From: Salinimonas lutimaris
GTDB taxonomy: Bacteria > Pseudomonadota > Gammaproteobacteria > Enterobacterales > Alteromonadaceae
NCBI RefSeq assembly: GCF_005222225.1
Contig: NZ_CP036536.1
Location: forward strand, 99,501 to 163,500
Length of the DNA: 64,000 nucleotides
Direction: 5' to 3'
Below the pieces are notes generated by a model that worked only from the letters and a program-made list of their open reading frames with translations, ran no database searches and was not told where the DNA came from. Below, piece by piece: positions 27,495-36,290 of this stretch (positions are counted from its first letter, which is position 1; every line of letters starts with the position of its first letter). Made by a program: the position numbers and the translations under genes.

Positions 27495-28713
27495 TGTTTT
27501 TGAAATTCCTGCAATAAAATTTAATCAACCACTAGGAACATTTTATGTCTTTAAAATGAATGCTTCAGATTTAGAGTCAGTATCATATTCTTCTAGAGCA
27601 AAATATAAAAAGAGTGGCTACCTTAATAACGTGTTTTCTCCTATCACTGGAACTCAACGTGATTTGGATGATCGTAGGGAAGAAGAGATAGCCAGGTTTG
27701 TCAATTCCGTTGAGTGTGCTATTCCAAATTCTATCGTTCTAGGCGCAAACATGTCTGAAGATGGTCGTCTAACTAAAGAAGATGAACGTTGGTACGCAAC
27801 TGAAGACGATAACGGAGTCTGTAAAGTTGTTATTCCGTCAAAAAAGAAGCTTGCATCAATTATTGATGGTCAACACAGATTAGCTGGATGTCTGCTCTCT
27901 GATAGGAAAAATATTGAATTATTAGTTGCTGCCTATTTGGACTTACCCCTTCCCTATCAAGCTTACCTATTTGCTTCTATTAATGGTAATCAAAAGAAAG
28001 TACCTAGAAGTTTAGCTTATGAGCTATATGGATTCGGGTCTGATGACGAAGATCGTGTTCTTTGGTCTCCAGAGAAGTTAGCGGTCTCCTTAGTTAGGAA
28101 ACTTAATTTCGATGACAATATTGAGTATATTACCAATAATAAAAGTAAGCTTTATCACAAAATTTTGTTAGGCGCTCAGTATTCAGAGAGTGACAATGGT
28201 TTTTTATCTTTGGCTGCTTTAGTTGACTCTATTTTGTCTCTAATCACTAGCAACCCTAAAAAAGACAGAGATGTAATACTTCATTATAGAAATAAAAAAG
28301 GACGACTGCAGCTGGAATCTAATCATAAAATTCCATTACGCGAGGAGTACATCAAAGGAAATGATGACGAGATAGAAAGAGTTATTTTTGATTTCGTTGA
28401 TGTGGTCTTTGATAGTTCACGATTTGATAAAAGCTCGTACCTTTATAAAACAATTGGAGTTCAGTCCTTATTTTCATTGCTGAAACGCTACTTGATTTCT
28501 AGCAGTAAGCCATTTAAAAAAACTGAGTTTGAGAGTTTTTGTTTTCCAGTTTGGAATGTAGACTTCAAAAATGACTATTTTACTGCTTCTGGAATTGGTA
28601 GATCCCGAATAACAAATACCTTGTATATCGCTACAAATTTAATATCTCCCAGTGACCTGAAAAATGAAGATGATGCTGATAAAATCCAAGCTTTAATAAA
28701 TTCAAGTCGTTAG
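27487..28713 (+). CDS. DGQHR-domain protein (second DndB-like protein)
   Basis: The 408-residue protein carries the DGQHR signature at D127-R131 (IIDGQHRLAG), with an upstream T-Q-R-D-L/R-R-E-E-E-I segment typical of the DndB/ParB-like fold. DndB proteins are regulators of dnd operons; a related family accompanies 7-deazaguanine DNA modification. It is longer than the DndB at 34600 and only distantly similar by eye, so it is not a recent duplicate. ATG 27487 follows a GGAGA at good spacing. It is followed by a strong hairpin. Its role may be DNA sensing or regulation for its membrane partner. Confidence 0.75.
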   Translation: MTNVFEIPAIKFNQPLGTFYVFKMNASDLESVSYSSRAKYKKSGYLNNVFSPITGTQRDLDDRREEEIARFVNSVECAIPNSIVLGANMSEDGRLTKEDERWYATEDDNGVCKVVIPSKKKLASIIDGQHRLAGCLLSDRKNIELLVAAYLDLPLPYQAYLFASINGNQKKVPRSLAYELYGFGSDDEDRVLWSPEKLAVSLVRKLNFDDNIEYITNNKSKLYHKILLGAQYSESDNGFLSLAALVDSILSLITSNPKKDRDVILHYRNKKGRLQLESNHKIPLREEYIKGNDDEIERVIFDFVDVVFDSSRFDKSSYLYKTIGVQSLFSLLKRYLISSSKPFKKTEFESFCFPVWNVDFKNDYFTASGIGRSRITNTLYIATNLISPSDLKNEDDADKIQALINSSR

Positions 28714-28738
28714 GTGGTGTACACACATTTTCAGCGAT

Positions 28739-28769
28739 CAGTAAGGCAAACTTTTAGTTTGCCTTACTG
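28739..28769. terminator. Perfect 14-bp hairpin after the DGQHR gene
   Basis: CAGTAAGGCAAACT (28739-28752) and AGTTTGCCTTACTG (28756-28769) pair perfectly around a TTT loop. Only TTG follows, so it is a strong stem with a poor U-tract; it may stop transcription or stabilise the transcript. It lies 25 bp after the stop codon. Confidence 0.6.
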
Positions 28770-28989
28770 TTGACAATATCAATTTATAGTTGCGCGGAAA
28801 ATTCAAGAATATTCTTACAATTCTTCAGAGATTAACTTCCATCCTTAACATGAAAAGCCCAAGTCATATTTAGTTCTCGCGAGTTCCCGGATTCAGATAA
28901 TAAGTGCACCACTCATGGTTAAACGGTGAGGAGAGATCAACTGCCTGTTGGTGGTACTCTGTAATCGCCAAAAAACAAGAGTAGTTACC

Positions 28990-29385
28990 ATGAGTTACAA
29001 GCAGTTGATCGAGGGACAACGATACCAGATCGAGGCCTACTTACGCGAGGGTTTCAGTTATCGGAAGATCGGAAAGCGTCTGAACGTGAGCCACAGCACC
29101 ATCAGTAGAGAAGTAAATCGTAATCGAATTCGGGATAACCACTATTTGCCGGAAGTCGCTCAGGCGAAGGCTTTAAAGCGACGGTGTCAGGCCGCAAAGC
29201 GTAGAATATCTGAGCTGACGATTACCTTTGTTGAGTTCGGAATTAACGAGAAATGGAGTCCTGAGCAGATAGCTGGAGTAGGCAAAATTATCGGTCATCA
29301 CGTGAGTCACGAATGGATTTATGGATATGTCAGGCTTGATAAATTACGCGGTGGTAAACTCTATAAACAACTACGTCAGGGCCAC
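28990..29385 (+). pseudogene. Truncated IS30-family transposase
   Basis: From ATG 28990 the frame gives the IS30 N-terminus: a helix-turn-helix (YRKIGKRLNVSHSTISREVN) and the WSPEQIAG segment, then stops after about 132 residues. IS30 transposases are 300-380 residues, so the DDE domain is missing. The frame is cut exactly where the IS3 element begins: GGC CAC is the last IS30 codon pair and the next TGG TAA belongs to IS3. No remaining IS30 sequence is found on the other side of IS3, so the 3' part was lost. The left IS30 end lies somewhere in 28870-28960 and was not defined. Confidence 0.85.
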
Positions 29386-29403
29386 TGGTAAGGCCTGAAT
29401 ATT

Positions 29404-30237
29404 CTAGACACTTTCCATATTCCTAAAATACTGCCGGTCATATTCTGTTGGAGACAACCGACCGTTGCTGGTATGTCGACGTTTGGGATTGTAGAACATT
29501 TCGATGTAATGGAACATCGCCTGGCGAGCATCATCTCTGGTTTTATATTTAATTCGCCTGATCTTCTCTTTCTTCAGATTGCTGAAGAAGCTTTCTGCTA
29601 CTGCATTATCCCAACAGTTTCCACGCCGACTCATGCTTGGTTCAATATCGAGTGAACCAAGTAACTTTCTGTAGCTACGGCTGCTGTATTGTGAGCCTTG
29701 GTCAGAATGAAGATAAACAGTGTTATCTGGTTTTCTACGCCAATATGCCGCTGTGAGCGCGTCCATAACCAGCTCTTCAGTCATTCGCTCACTCATCGGC
29801 CACCCAACGATGTTGCGGGCGTATAAGTCCATAACAACCGCTAGAAACAAAAAGCCTTCATGTGTATGAATGTAAGTAATGTCGCTTACCCACCACTGAT
29901 TGGGTACTGAGACTGTAAACTCACGATTTAGCTTATTGGCTGCAACCACATCTGGCTTACCACCATAGCGGCCTTTGGGAGCGCGGCAGCCTCTTTGCGC
30001 TTTAATATTCGCTTGCTGCATTAATCTGAGCACACGATCACGGCCACACGGTATCTTCGCTTCCAGTAAATCCAGGTGCAGATTACGGTAGCCATGATGA
30101 CCACCGCTTTCGAGCCAGAATTGCTTTATCGAACCCAGTAAACGCTTGTCTTCCTCTTCTCGCTTACTCTCGGGCTGTTGTAGCCAGTCATAATAGCCAC
30201 TAGGATGAATTTCTAATGCCTGGCACAACAGTCTCAC
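29404..30237 (-). CDS. IS3 transposase OrfB (DDE integrase)
   Basis: The rve-type catalytic core is visible: D in VSDITYIHTH, D in LHSDQGSQYSS and E in NAVAESFFSNLKKE. It is the C-terminal part of the transposase and is normally made as an OrfAB fusion by -1 frameshifting. The frame is open upstream of the ATG (RYPFVKSRSTDYPVRLLCQ) back to the slippery A-AAG near 30268-30271, supporting this. All catalytic residues are present, so the element may still be active. Confidence 0.88.
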   Translation of the reverse strand: MRLLCQALEIHPSGYYDWLQQPESKREEEDKRLLGSIKQFWLESGGHHGYRNLHLDLLEAKIPCGRDRVLRLMQQANIKAQRGCRAPKGRYGGKPDVVAANKLNREFTVSVPNQWWVSDITYIHTHEGFLFLAVVMDLYARNIVGWPMSERMTEELVMDALTAAYWRRKPDNTVYLHSDQGSQYSSRSYRKLLGSLDIEPSMSRRGNCWDNAVAESFFSNLKKEKIRRIKYKTRDDARQAMFHYIEMFYNPKRRHTSNGRLSPTEYDRQYFRNMESV

Positions 30238-30260
30238 CGGATAATCCGTACTACGAGATT

Positions 30261-30557
30261 TTACGAACGGGTACCGTTCTTTGACTCGCCGGCAAAGAAC
30301 ACCGCGGCTTCCTTTAATATGTCCCTTTCCTGCTGGGTTCGCTTTAATTCACGCTTAAGCCTGGCGACTTCAGCTCTAAGGTCCTCATCATCTTTACGTT
30401 GCTTCGTCGGCTTAGAAAATGTCCTCATCCAGCCATAAATACTCTTGGTGCTGATGTTCAACCGCCCAGCAACATCGGCAACGCTGTAGCCATGCACAAC
30501 AACTTGATTAACTGCTTCTTGCTTAAATTCGTCCGAAAAACGGATGCCTTTGCTCAT
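30261..30557 (-). CDS. IS3 transposase OrfA (helix-turn-helix)
   Basis: The 98-residue protein has an N-terminal helix-turn-helix (VADVAGRLNISTKSIYGWMR) and a leucine-zipper-like coiled coil (DDEDLRAEVARLKRELKRTQ), the standard OrfA layout. Its end overlaps the -1 frame of OrfB. It binds the IS ends and is the N-terminal half of the fusion transposase. Confidence 0.88.
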   Translation of the reverse strand: MSKGIRFSDEFKQEAVNQVVVHGYSVADVAGRLNISTKSIYGWMRTFSKPTKQRKDDEDLRAEVARLKRELKRTQQERDILKEAAVFFAGESKNGTRS

Positions 30558-30639
30558 GATTTACCTCTTATGGTACAAGTTACATTTTTACCATAAAAAG
30601 TGTCGGGAAATCTCAGGCCTTACCAAAAATTATGCTTTG

Positions 30640-30993
30640 CTAAAGTAAGTTGGCGGCCAGTTTTAAAATATTTTTTTGGTTTCGTAGAGACGCTATCCCA
30701 TGCTCCACATGAGCAGCCCAAGCTTGTTGAAGCTGCTTACCTTCTAGATCAGGGTAGGTATGCTTTAACAAAAGTTCGGTTACCTCTTGGGTTCGTCCTA
30801 ACCAAGTAATTTTGTCCAGTGTGAGGCTACCGTTAGTAGCGTATTCTGTCGCTGGGTTATATCGGAAATCAGACTCTATCGAACGGAAAAAAGCGATACG
30901 CGCAGATACATTTGGGGTTACTCCCGTGTAGCCTTTCAATTTTTTAAGTTGCTCTTCTACAGTACGTGATAATTGCATTCTATTAGGTAGCAT
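30640..30993 (-). CDS. dndE: DNA sulfur modification protein DndE
   Basis: DndE is a small protein that binds nicked DNA and is required for phosphorothioation. The 117-residue length is right for the family, and the segment SARIAFFRSIES is typical. Its ATG overlaps the dndD stop by 1 bp. An IS3 element sits only 14 bp beyond its stop codon, so any gene or terminator that once followed dndE has been displaced or lost, but the reading frame itself is complete. Confidence 0.88.
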   Translation of the reverse strand: MLPNRMQLSRTVEEQLKKLKGYTGVTPNVSARIAFFRSIESDFRYNPATEYATNGSLTLDKITWLGRTQEVTELLLKHTYPDLEGKQLQQAWAAHVEHGIASLRNQKNILKLAANLL

Positions 30994-32981
30994 TAGGCAA
31001 TCTCCGCTTTTTGATTTTCCCAGAAGTAACCTTCAGTTACTGAAGAACAGCGTGTGGTTTCGTCAAAGTTAATTTCAAACGCATGCGACACTTCAGGCTG
31101 TAAAATGGAGTAGAAATCTGCATCGACTTCGGTATCTGTAGACAAGAGAATGACTTGCTCTCCCGCTTCTGGGAAATAGTGCTTTATTAGCTTGTCTCTA
31201 TGCTTAGAGTCGAGCCTGCCAAGTGGAGTATCGACAACAACCGGTAGTACTTTCCCTGATAATTTGCCCAGCGCTTCTAGTATAGCGAACGCAAAAATCT
31301 GTTTTTCGCCAGCAGAAAGTGACTTTCTATTAATTTCCATTCCGTCGAGGTCGACCAACGCTACATCGAAAGTTTCTGGATTTATCTTAGCTGTCAGCTT
31401 CAAATCTTCTTTTCTAGCAAGCTTTCGGTAGGCCAATGCAAACAGGTCTTCAAGTTGAGCAACTCTTAGCTGCGTTAGCTTCTTCGAAAATTCCTGTAAC
31501 GCTCCTTGTGTCGAGCTTACTCGTGCAACGGCCTTTTGTAACGACTTTTCATTTTTTTGCTGGTTAAACAGCTTTTCCAGTCTTTTAGCTGATTCTAAAG
31601 CTTTAGTCATGGATTTTTGCGCTTTTTGAAGTACGTCTTTGTAGACCTCTTTTTCTTTCGCCACTGCTTTGTCTAATTCTCGTAAGCGTTCATAAAGACT
31701 AACCAGTTCTTTTTCGTCAGGTGCTCTTTGAATTCTGAGTGTCAGTGAGTCTAAAACTGATTCGGCTGCCGTTAATTCTGAAAGCGTGTTTCCCAGCTTA
31801 GCTTTTGATTCATTTGCATCGTCACGTAAGCTTTCAAGCTGGTGGAATTCCCTATCAGAGATATCCAGGCTTATGGTGCTTTCAGCTCTGATACCACCAT
31901 TAGTTACTATATAGGCTTTAAGTAGTTCATTAACCTGCGCCCCATCTGCCTCCAGGGCTGCTGACAATTCAGTCGCAAGCTTTTCAGTTTGTGCCAGAAA
32001 TTGCTCGTTAAAAGATTGTTTTGCTTTGAGCTCTTTTTCTTGAGCAAGTTGTTGGAACAGCCTGTTTACGGCGTTTGGCGCTAAAGACAAAGGAAACGCA
32101 CCATCTAGTTCGTGGAGTACTTTACCCTTGATGGTATCTATTTCACGTTCTAGCGACTTTTGTTTGCCTTTTTCTTCGTCTCTTGTGATAGCAAAAGCAC
32201 CACCGCGTTCTTGAATGCTTTTTTCGATTTGACTCATTTCGAAGCGAAGGCTGGTGATCTTCGGGTAAAGTTCATTCGCTTGCTCTTTGTAGGCGTCGGC
32301 TTCTACTTTAAAGCTTTCTTTCTGCTTTTGAAGGTCAGTAATTTCTTTTTGGATAGTGGCTGAAGCTTTACCTTCACTTTCTTTATTAAGGTATATATCC
32401 AAATCAATATTCAGCCTTTCTATAATATCCAAGCCTAGTAGCTTTTGAACAGCTTCTTTAAGGTAAACTCCGGTATCATCTTCAGCTAGTTCTGCAATTT
32501 TCTCACCGTCAAAAAAGAACAAGTCTCCAATGCCCGGAGGAATCATCTCGGAAATAATTGTCTGAATTTGTTCTGAGGTTAAGTTTGAATTTTCGTCTGC
32601 GTGTTCAAAGCTTATCTTTTCTTTACCATCAACGCCCCAAGTACGATTGATAGTAAATACGCCGTGTTTGCCTTGATGAGTGTGTGTAAACTCCAGGCTA
32701 ATTGATGCTTTTGCCGAGTTATCTTCTTTCTTTGCTTTGTTATTTAACTGCTGTGAAAGGTAGTCTGCATATTCTTTATTATTTGGAATAAAACTAAGTG
32801 CGCGTCTTCCCAATAAAAGCAGGCGTATGGCAGTAAGAATAGATGTTTTACCTGCACCATTTAAACCGCCGAACAGAATAATTGGCTTAGATAGCAGGCC
32901 ATCTTTTTTAGGTTGTAAATCAAGGGAGTGTTTGCCATTGAACACTCTAAAGTTCTGCATGATTAGCTTTTTAAAAATCAT
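30993..32981 (-). CDS. dndD: DNA sulfur modification protein DndD (SMC-like ATPase)
   Basis: DndD supplies ATPase activity for DNA phosphorothioation. The Walker A is G39-L-N-G-A-G-K45-T46, long coiled coils occupy about residues 200-500, the ABC signature is S556-A-G-E-K, and the Walker B is VVVDTPLGRLD. The length of 662 residues fits DndD. It overlaps dndC by 4 bp and dndE by 1 bp, as in a tightly coupled operon. Confidence 0.93.
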   Translation of the reverse strand: MIFKKLIMQNFRVFNGKHSLDLQPKKDGLLSKPIILFGGLNGAGKTSILTAIRLLLLGRRALSFIPNNKEYADYLSQQLNNKAKKEDNSAKASISLEFTHTHQGKHGVFTINRTWGVDGKEKISFEHADENSNLTSEQIQTIISEMIPPGIGDLFFFDGEKIAELAEDDTGVYLKEAVQKLLGLDIIERLNIDLDIYLNKESEGKASATIQKEITDLQKQKESFKVEADAYKEQANELYPKITSLRFEMSQIEKSIQERGGAFAITRDEEKGKQKSLEREIDTIKGKVLHELDGAFPLSLAPNAVNRLFQQLAQEKELKAKQSFNEQFLAQTEKLATELSAALEADGAQVNELLKAYIVTNGGIRAESTISLDISDREFHQLESLRDDANESKAKLGNTLSELTAAESVLDSLTLRIQRAPDEKELVSLYERLRELDKAVAKEKEVYKDVLQKAQKSMTKALESAKRLEKLFNQQKNEKSLQKAVARVSSTQGALQEFSKKLTQLRVAQLEDLFALAYRKLARKEDLKLTAKINPETFDVALVDLDGMEINRKSLSAGEKQIFAFAILEALGKLSGKVLPVVVDTPLGRLDSKHRDKLIKHYFPEAGEQVILLSTDTEVDADFYSILQPEVSHAFEINFDETTRCSSVTEGYFWENQKAEIA

Positions 32982-34603
32982 ATCTGCATCTCCTTATTCA
33001 AAGATGCTGTAATTGCGGCCAACTCTGCTTCGTAGTCTTGTACTTCTTTAGACTGATTAATTTGATTTTGCCTACTGTCTTTATTCTGTTTAATAATTTC
33101 TTCGGCTGAATCCCAGTCTTGCTGGACAAGCCTTCCTATTTTTTTATAGATACCAGTGCGTCGAGAAAGCCCAGACATTGAAATCTCTAAATCTATTAGC
33201 TTTTTAATTAGCTGAGGTGAAACACCGTATTCCGGTGCTATTTCGGTTATCAGCGCAGCATCTTCTCTACTAAACTGGTTGGTATCATCGACCGACCACT
33301 CAAGATCGTAACCAAAGACCTCGTTGAAAATAATAGGTAAATCATCGTCCCAATCAGGCTCATTAGGGTCGTTTAACCACTCATGACGTACCGCGTGTAA
33401 CTCAGGCACAGTAATAAGCTCTACGTCTCTACCCGAATCTGCTAGCTGCTTTTGAATATTCAAAAGTAACTTTAAGGCTAGTTTACGATACTTCAGCTTA
33501 TATGGGCCTGTAGTGTAATCGTCGGTTAAGATTTTCTCGCCATCTTCTCGAAGCGTTTTAAACGCTAACCTACCGTCTCTTCTAATATGGCTGCGATATT
33601 TCTTTTTAAGCTTTGGGGAGGTGCTTCGTGACAATATATTCCTGTACTTAAGTAAAGGGAGCATCCACGTTTCACCATTTTGCACTAGGCTTTCCATTGC
33701 TCGGTCTTTTGTGACAACGGTGCAGGTCCAGCAGCCAAAGCGAGAATTACCGCAAGAGGGTGTCGTTTCATCAATAACCATAGGGCATTCGCCCTGCCCA
33801 GAAGAGTCTTTATAAAGGTTCCATAAAACAAGGTTTTTACCACCCCATGGCGTTTCCCATTCAAGGTCGTACTTGTCGAACCATTTATTCTTCATGCCGT
33901 AAGGCGTGTCTTGCTGCTCTAAGTGACAAAAGCGAAGAATTTTCCAGACATCATCTACCGCCCACATATCAATTGGCGTGTAAATGAAAGCATTTGATAG
34001 CGTAGTGTGCTTCGCCAAGTCTGAGCCATCAATTTTGTGTTTAGCGATGACTTGTGCACGTGAAGCACTTTCTTGCGACCTAGACCCAAGAACTACAATA
34101 ACTTCATCATACTGATTTACTTTGTCGGTAATAAAAGTACTTACAGGGTCTATCTTCATTCGCTCAGTGCACCAGCGGAAATTACGGGTAGGTGCAGGGT
34201 AGCCTTTACCAAGAAGATTCGACCAAAAAGTTTCTTTCGTTTTGGGAACGACTTTATGCGAAGTGATGGGTAACTTATCGCGAGCGGCGCCGCGCTGAAT
34301 TGCTTCAAGAGAGCGGTTTACGTGGTTTACTACAATAGGTGTCTCAACCAGTGTATCAGATGCAACGACAAACACGTGTTTGTGGCGCTCTTCAGGCTTT
34401 AAGCCTAATAGTGCTAAGTAAACAAGTACCATTACAGCAGAGGAGTCTTTACCCCCACTGTAGCCAATAACCCATGGTCTAGTGTCTTGTAAATAAACGC
34501 GCTGTACGTTGGCTACGTAGTCTTTGAGTGGAAGACCTGAAAACTCTTCCTGATCGATGAACTCAATATAGTCTTCGAGATCAAATTGCTTGGCTAATGT
34601 CAT
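32978..34603 (-). CDS. dndC: DNA sulfur modification protein DndC (PAPS-reductase-like)
   Basis: DndC is an iron-sulfur ATP pyrophosphatase that activates the DNA phosphate or relays sulfur. The P-loop is S49-G-G-K-D-S54. Cysteines C145, C273, C284, C291 and C294 (the last three in CGNSRFGCWTC) are in the conserved cluster-binding region. The protein is 541 residues. It overlaps dndB and dndD by 4 bp each. The cysteine desulfurase DndA is not in the cluster; a chromosomal IscS usually substitutes. Confidence 0.93.
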   Translation of the reverse strand: MTLAKQFDLEDYIEFIDQEEFSGLPLKDYVANVQRVYLQDTRPWVIGYSGGKDSSAVMVLVYLALLGLKPEERHKHVFVVASDTLVETPIVVNHVNRSLEAIQRGAARDKLPITSHKVVPKTKETFWSNLLGKGYPAPTRNFRWCTERMKIDPVSTFITDKVNQYDEVIVVLGSRSQESASRAQVIAKHKIDGSDLAKHTTLSNAFIYTPIDMWAVDDVWKILRFCHLEQQDTPYGMKNKWFDKYDLEWETPWGGKNLVLWNLYKDSSGQGECPMVIDETTPSCGNSRFGCWTCTVVTKDRAMESLVQNGETWMLPLLKYRNILSRSTSPKLKKKYRSHIRRDGRLAFKTLREDGEKILTDDYTTGPYKLKYRKLALKLLLNIQKQLADSGRDVELITVPELHAVRHEWLNDPNEPDWDDDLPIIFNEVFGYDLEWSVDDTNQFSREDAALITEIAPEYGVSPQLIKKLIDLEISMSGLSRRTGIYKKIGRLVQQDWDSAEEIIKQNKDSRQNQINQSKEVQDYEAELAAITASLNKEMQI

Positions 34604-35685
34604 GAATCTAATAAGTCTTTTTCTTTTTGAAGGTCATCTTGAGATAACTCAAGTCCCAATTGGCGTTTAATTTCTAGTGCTGTGAGAAATATATTTGAGC
34701 TAGCTTTGGACAGCTTGCCGTGCATCATTGCGCGTTTGACCCATTCGGGATTAGATTTTCGCCAGTTGATAGAGTTAAGCTTTTCTAACGTTGCGATTCT
34801 TTCTTTTTCAGCAAAGTCCAAAAGATGGTTTCCAACAATCGCAATGGCTTGAAGAGCGATACCGTGCGCCGTCAAATATTCCTGACGAAACTCACTGACA
34901 GCAAGCTTTTTATCCCGCACTAATTGCCATTCGACCATATTATTATTAATGCAGTTCCAGAACTGCAAAGCGAACTGTTGTTCGTCGTCTGAAATATCGT
35001 CCTTTGGGCCTTTTCCTAACAATGCTCTGGTTGCGTGTTTAACTGCACTTAAAGCGAAAATCTTATTACTCTTTACTGGAATACTTCCTTTTTCCATCTC
35101 GGTAAAGCCAATAAATGGCTTGGCATTATTCGCAAGATATTTTGCTACGCGCGCGCCTGGGTCTCTATCATCGTAAAGTGTTGAAAGCGATGAGGAAGGG
35201 CGGATTGCATGCTGGTTTAAGTCAGCAAACATTTGTTGGCTTCTGCTTAACCCTTCATCAATGTAAAACACAATTGCGATATTGTCTTGACCGAGCTCTG
35301 GCTTATGCTTGATTGCTTCTTCAATTGCCGCTCTGCGGTGTTGCCCATCGTTGATTAGAATGCTCGTATTCATAGAAACTTTTAGCGTGCCAATGTTTGG
35401 CGCATTTTCTTGCTCTATAAATGAAACTTCGCTGCCTACAGATGCTGTAAGTGCTGAAAAAACATAGTCATCTGGGTTATCAACCAAATACCTGCTCATC
35501 TCCGGAATTCGAGTCTTATTCAGTGTGCGCTGAGCGCGTAACTCTGGAGGTACTTCTTCTTCATCGTAAATGAAGATTTTCGGTATGATACGAAGAGGGC
35601 AAGTTGCAATGTAAAATGGTCTTCCGGCCTGCACGCCTCTCACAGCAGGGAAGGAATAGCAAAAATCATTGTCTAATAAATTCAT
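34600..35685 (-). CDS. dndB: DNA sulfur modification / regulatory protein DndB
   Basis: DndB is a DGQHR-domain protein that represses the dnd operon in Salmonella and Streptomyces and influences modification frequency. The motif is D113-G-Q-H-R117 (INDGQHRRAA). The length of 361 residues is standard. GGAG lies 8 bp upstream of the ATG. A 41-bp palindrome begins 9 bp before the start codon and would suit autoregulation. It is the first of the four canonical modification genes, in the order B-C-D-E. Confidence 0.92.
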   Translation of the reverse strand: MNLLDNDFCYSFPAVRGVQAGRPFYIATCPLRIIPKIFIYDEEEVPPELRAQRTLNKTRIPEMSRYLVDNPDDYVFSALTASVGSEVSFIEQENAPNIGTLKVSMNTSILINDGQHRRAAIEEAIKHKPELGQDNIAIVFYIDEGLSRSQQMFADLNQHAIRPSSSLSTLYDDRDPGARVAKYLANNAKPFIGFTEMEKGSIPVKSNKIFALSAVKHATRALLGKGPKDDISDDEQQFALQFWNCINNNMVEWQLVRDKKLAVSEFRQEYLTAHGIALQAIAIVGNHLLDFAEKERIATLEKLNSINWRKSNPEWVKRAMMHGKLSKASSNIFLTALEIKRQLGLELSQDDLQKEKDLLDS

Positions 35686-35693
35686 ATAAGCTC

Positions 35694-35765
35694 TCCGGCG
35701 ATTTTACGTAAAATTTTTACGTAAAATCGCCGGATTGTAAACATCAAAATGCTTATTTACGTAAA
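35694..35765 (-). promoter_or_regulatory. Palindromic operator of the dndBCDE operon
   Basis: A perfect palindrome with 20-bp arms spans 35694-35734 around T35714. Each arm contains TTTTACGTAAAA, itself a palindrome (35702-35713 and 35715-35726), and a third core TTTACGTAAA lies at 35756-35765. On the minus strand, TTTACA (35738-35743) could be a -35 with the -10 inside the palindrome, so a bound protein would block transcription. The hairpin may also end transcripts of the upstream HNH gene. DndB or another regulator as ligand is inference. Confidence 0.75.
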
Positions 35766-35768
35766 AAA

Positions 35769-36290
35769 TTAATGTTGTAGATTCCAGTTCTGAAAACCGA
35801 GTTGCTGAGCCAGAGTGTGCTGGGAGATAACAGTAGACGCCAGTTTGTCCCGAAATTGATTTGGCGATGTGTAGATCTCACCAGGATCCAACTTTAAGTC
35901 TACTGCTAAATCTTCGCGGAGAAGCTTCCAGTTTCTTGAGTCTTCTGCAAAGTGAAGCTGCATCAAAAATAACTGGGTATCTATAAACTTTTCAAGATAA
36001 GTATCTAGGCAAGGAAGTTGATTGCCTTTACTACTATTTATTGATTTTAAAGTGGGAACTAAATTCCATGCTTTGTTATGACAAACAAATGACCATGGAA
36101 TGAAATGATCTAAAGATAATGCTTTTGGGCTTAGCGTTTTATCACTATATATACATTTAACCTTTTTCTTTTCTAGGATATCTATCCAGCACTGCCTTTG
36201 TCTATCGAGAGGGGGTCTATCGATTGGAGGGTGAGTTTTAAATACTATAGCTGGTATGTTGGGTTTTTCTTTTGTAGGAATTCCACCCAC
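35769..36290 (-). CDS. HNH endonuclease, C-terminal fragment (frameshifted gene)
   Basis: The 173-codon frame holds the HNH core: C-I-Y-S-D near residue 46, LSLDHFIPWSF, and NLVPTLKSINSSKGN. It starts at a GTG with no good ribosome-binding site. The sequence upstream in the other frame (36245-36904) ends EFLQKKNP, and this frame reads KEKPNIPAIVF at the same place, so the two look like one protein of about 380 residues broken by a 1-bp loss in the A5 run near 36265-36269. A sequencing error would explain it equally well. It lies just upstream of the dndB operator. Confidence 0.72.
   Translation of the reverse strand: MGGIPTKEKPNIPAIVFKTHPPIDRPPLDRQRQCWIDILEKKKVKCIYSDKTLSPKALSLDHFIPWSFVCHNKAWNLVPTLKSINSSKGNQLPCLDTYLEKFIDTQLFLMQLHFAEDSRNWKLLREDLAVDLKLDPGEIYTSPNQFRDKLASTVISQHTLAQQLGFQNWNLQH

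Larger units (their letters stand above)
29386..30625 (-). mobile_element. IS3-family insertion sequence, 1240 bp, apparently intact
   Basis: Terminal inverted repeats start TGGTAAGGCCTGA at 29386 and end with TCAGGCCTTACCA at 30625, and continue imperfectly through GACACTTT at both ends. The ends have the TG...CA form of IS3 elements. It carries orfA and orfB on the minus strand with an A-AAG slippery site between. The flanking bases (CAC on the left, AAA on the right) are not a target duplication. It lies 14 bp downstream of the dndE stop codon and inside the IS30 remnant. Confidence 0.85.

Noticed and set aside
36245..36290. Programmed ribosomal frameshift in the HNH gene
   Set aside because: The site is G-AAAAA-CCC, which lacks a full X-XXY-YYZ slippery heptamer; a mutation or base-calling error in the A-run is simpler.
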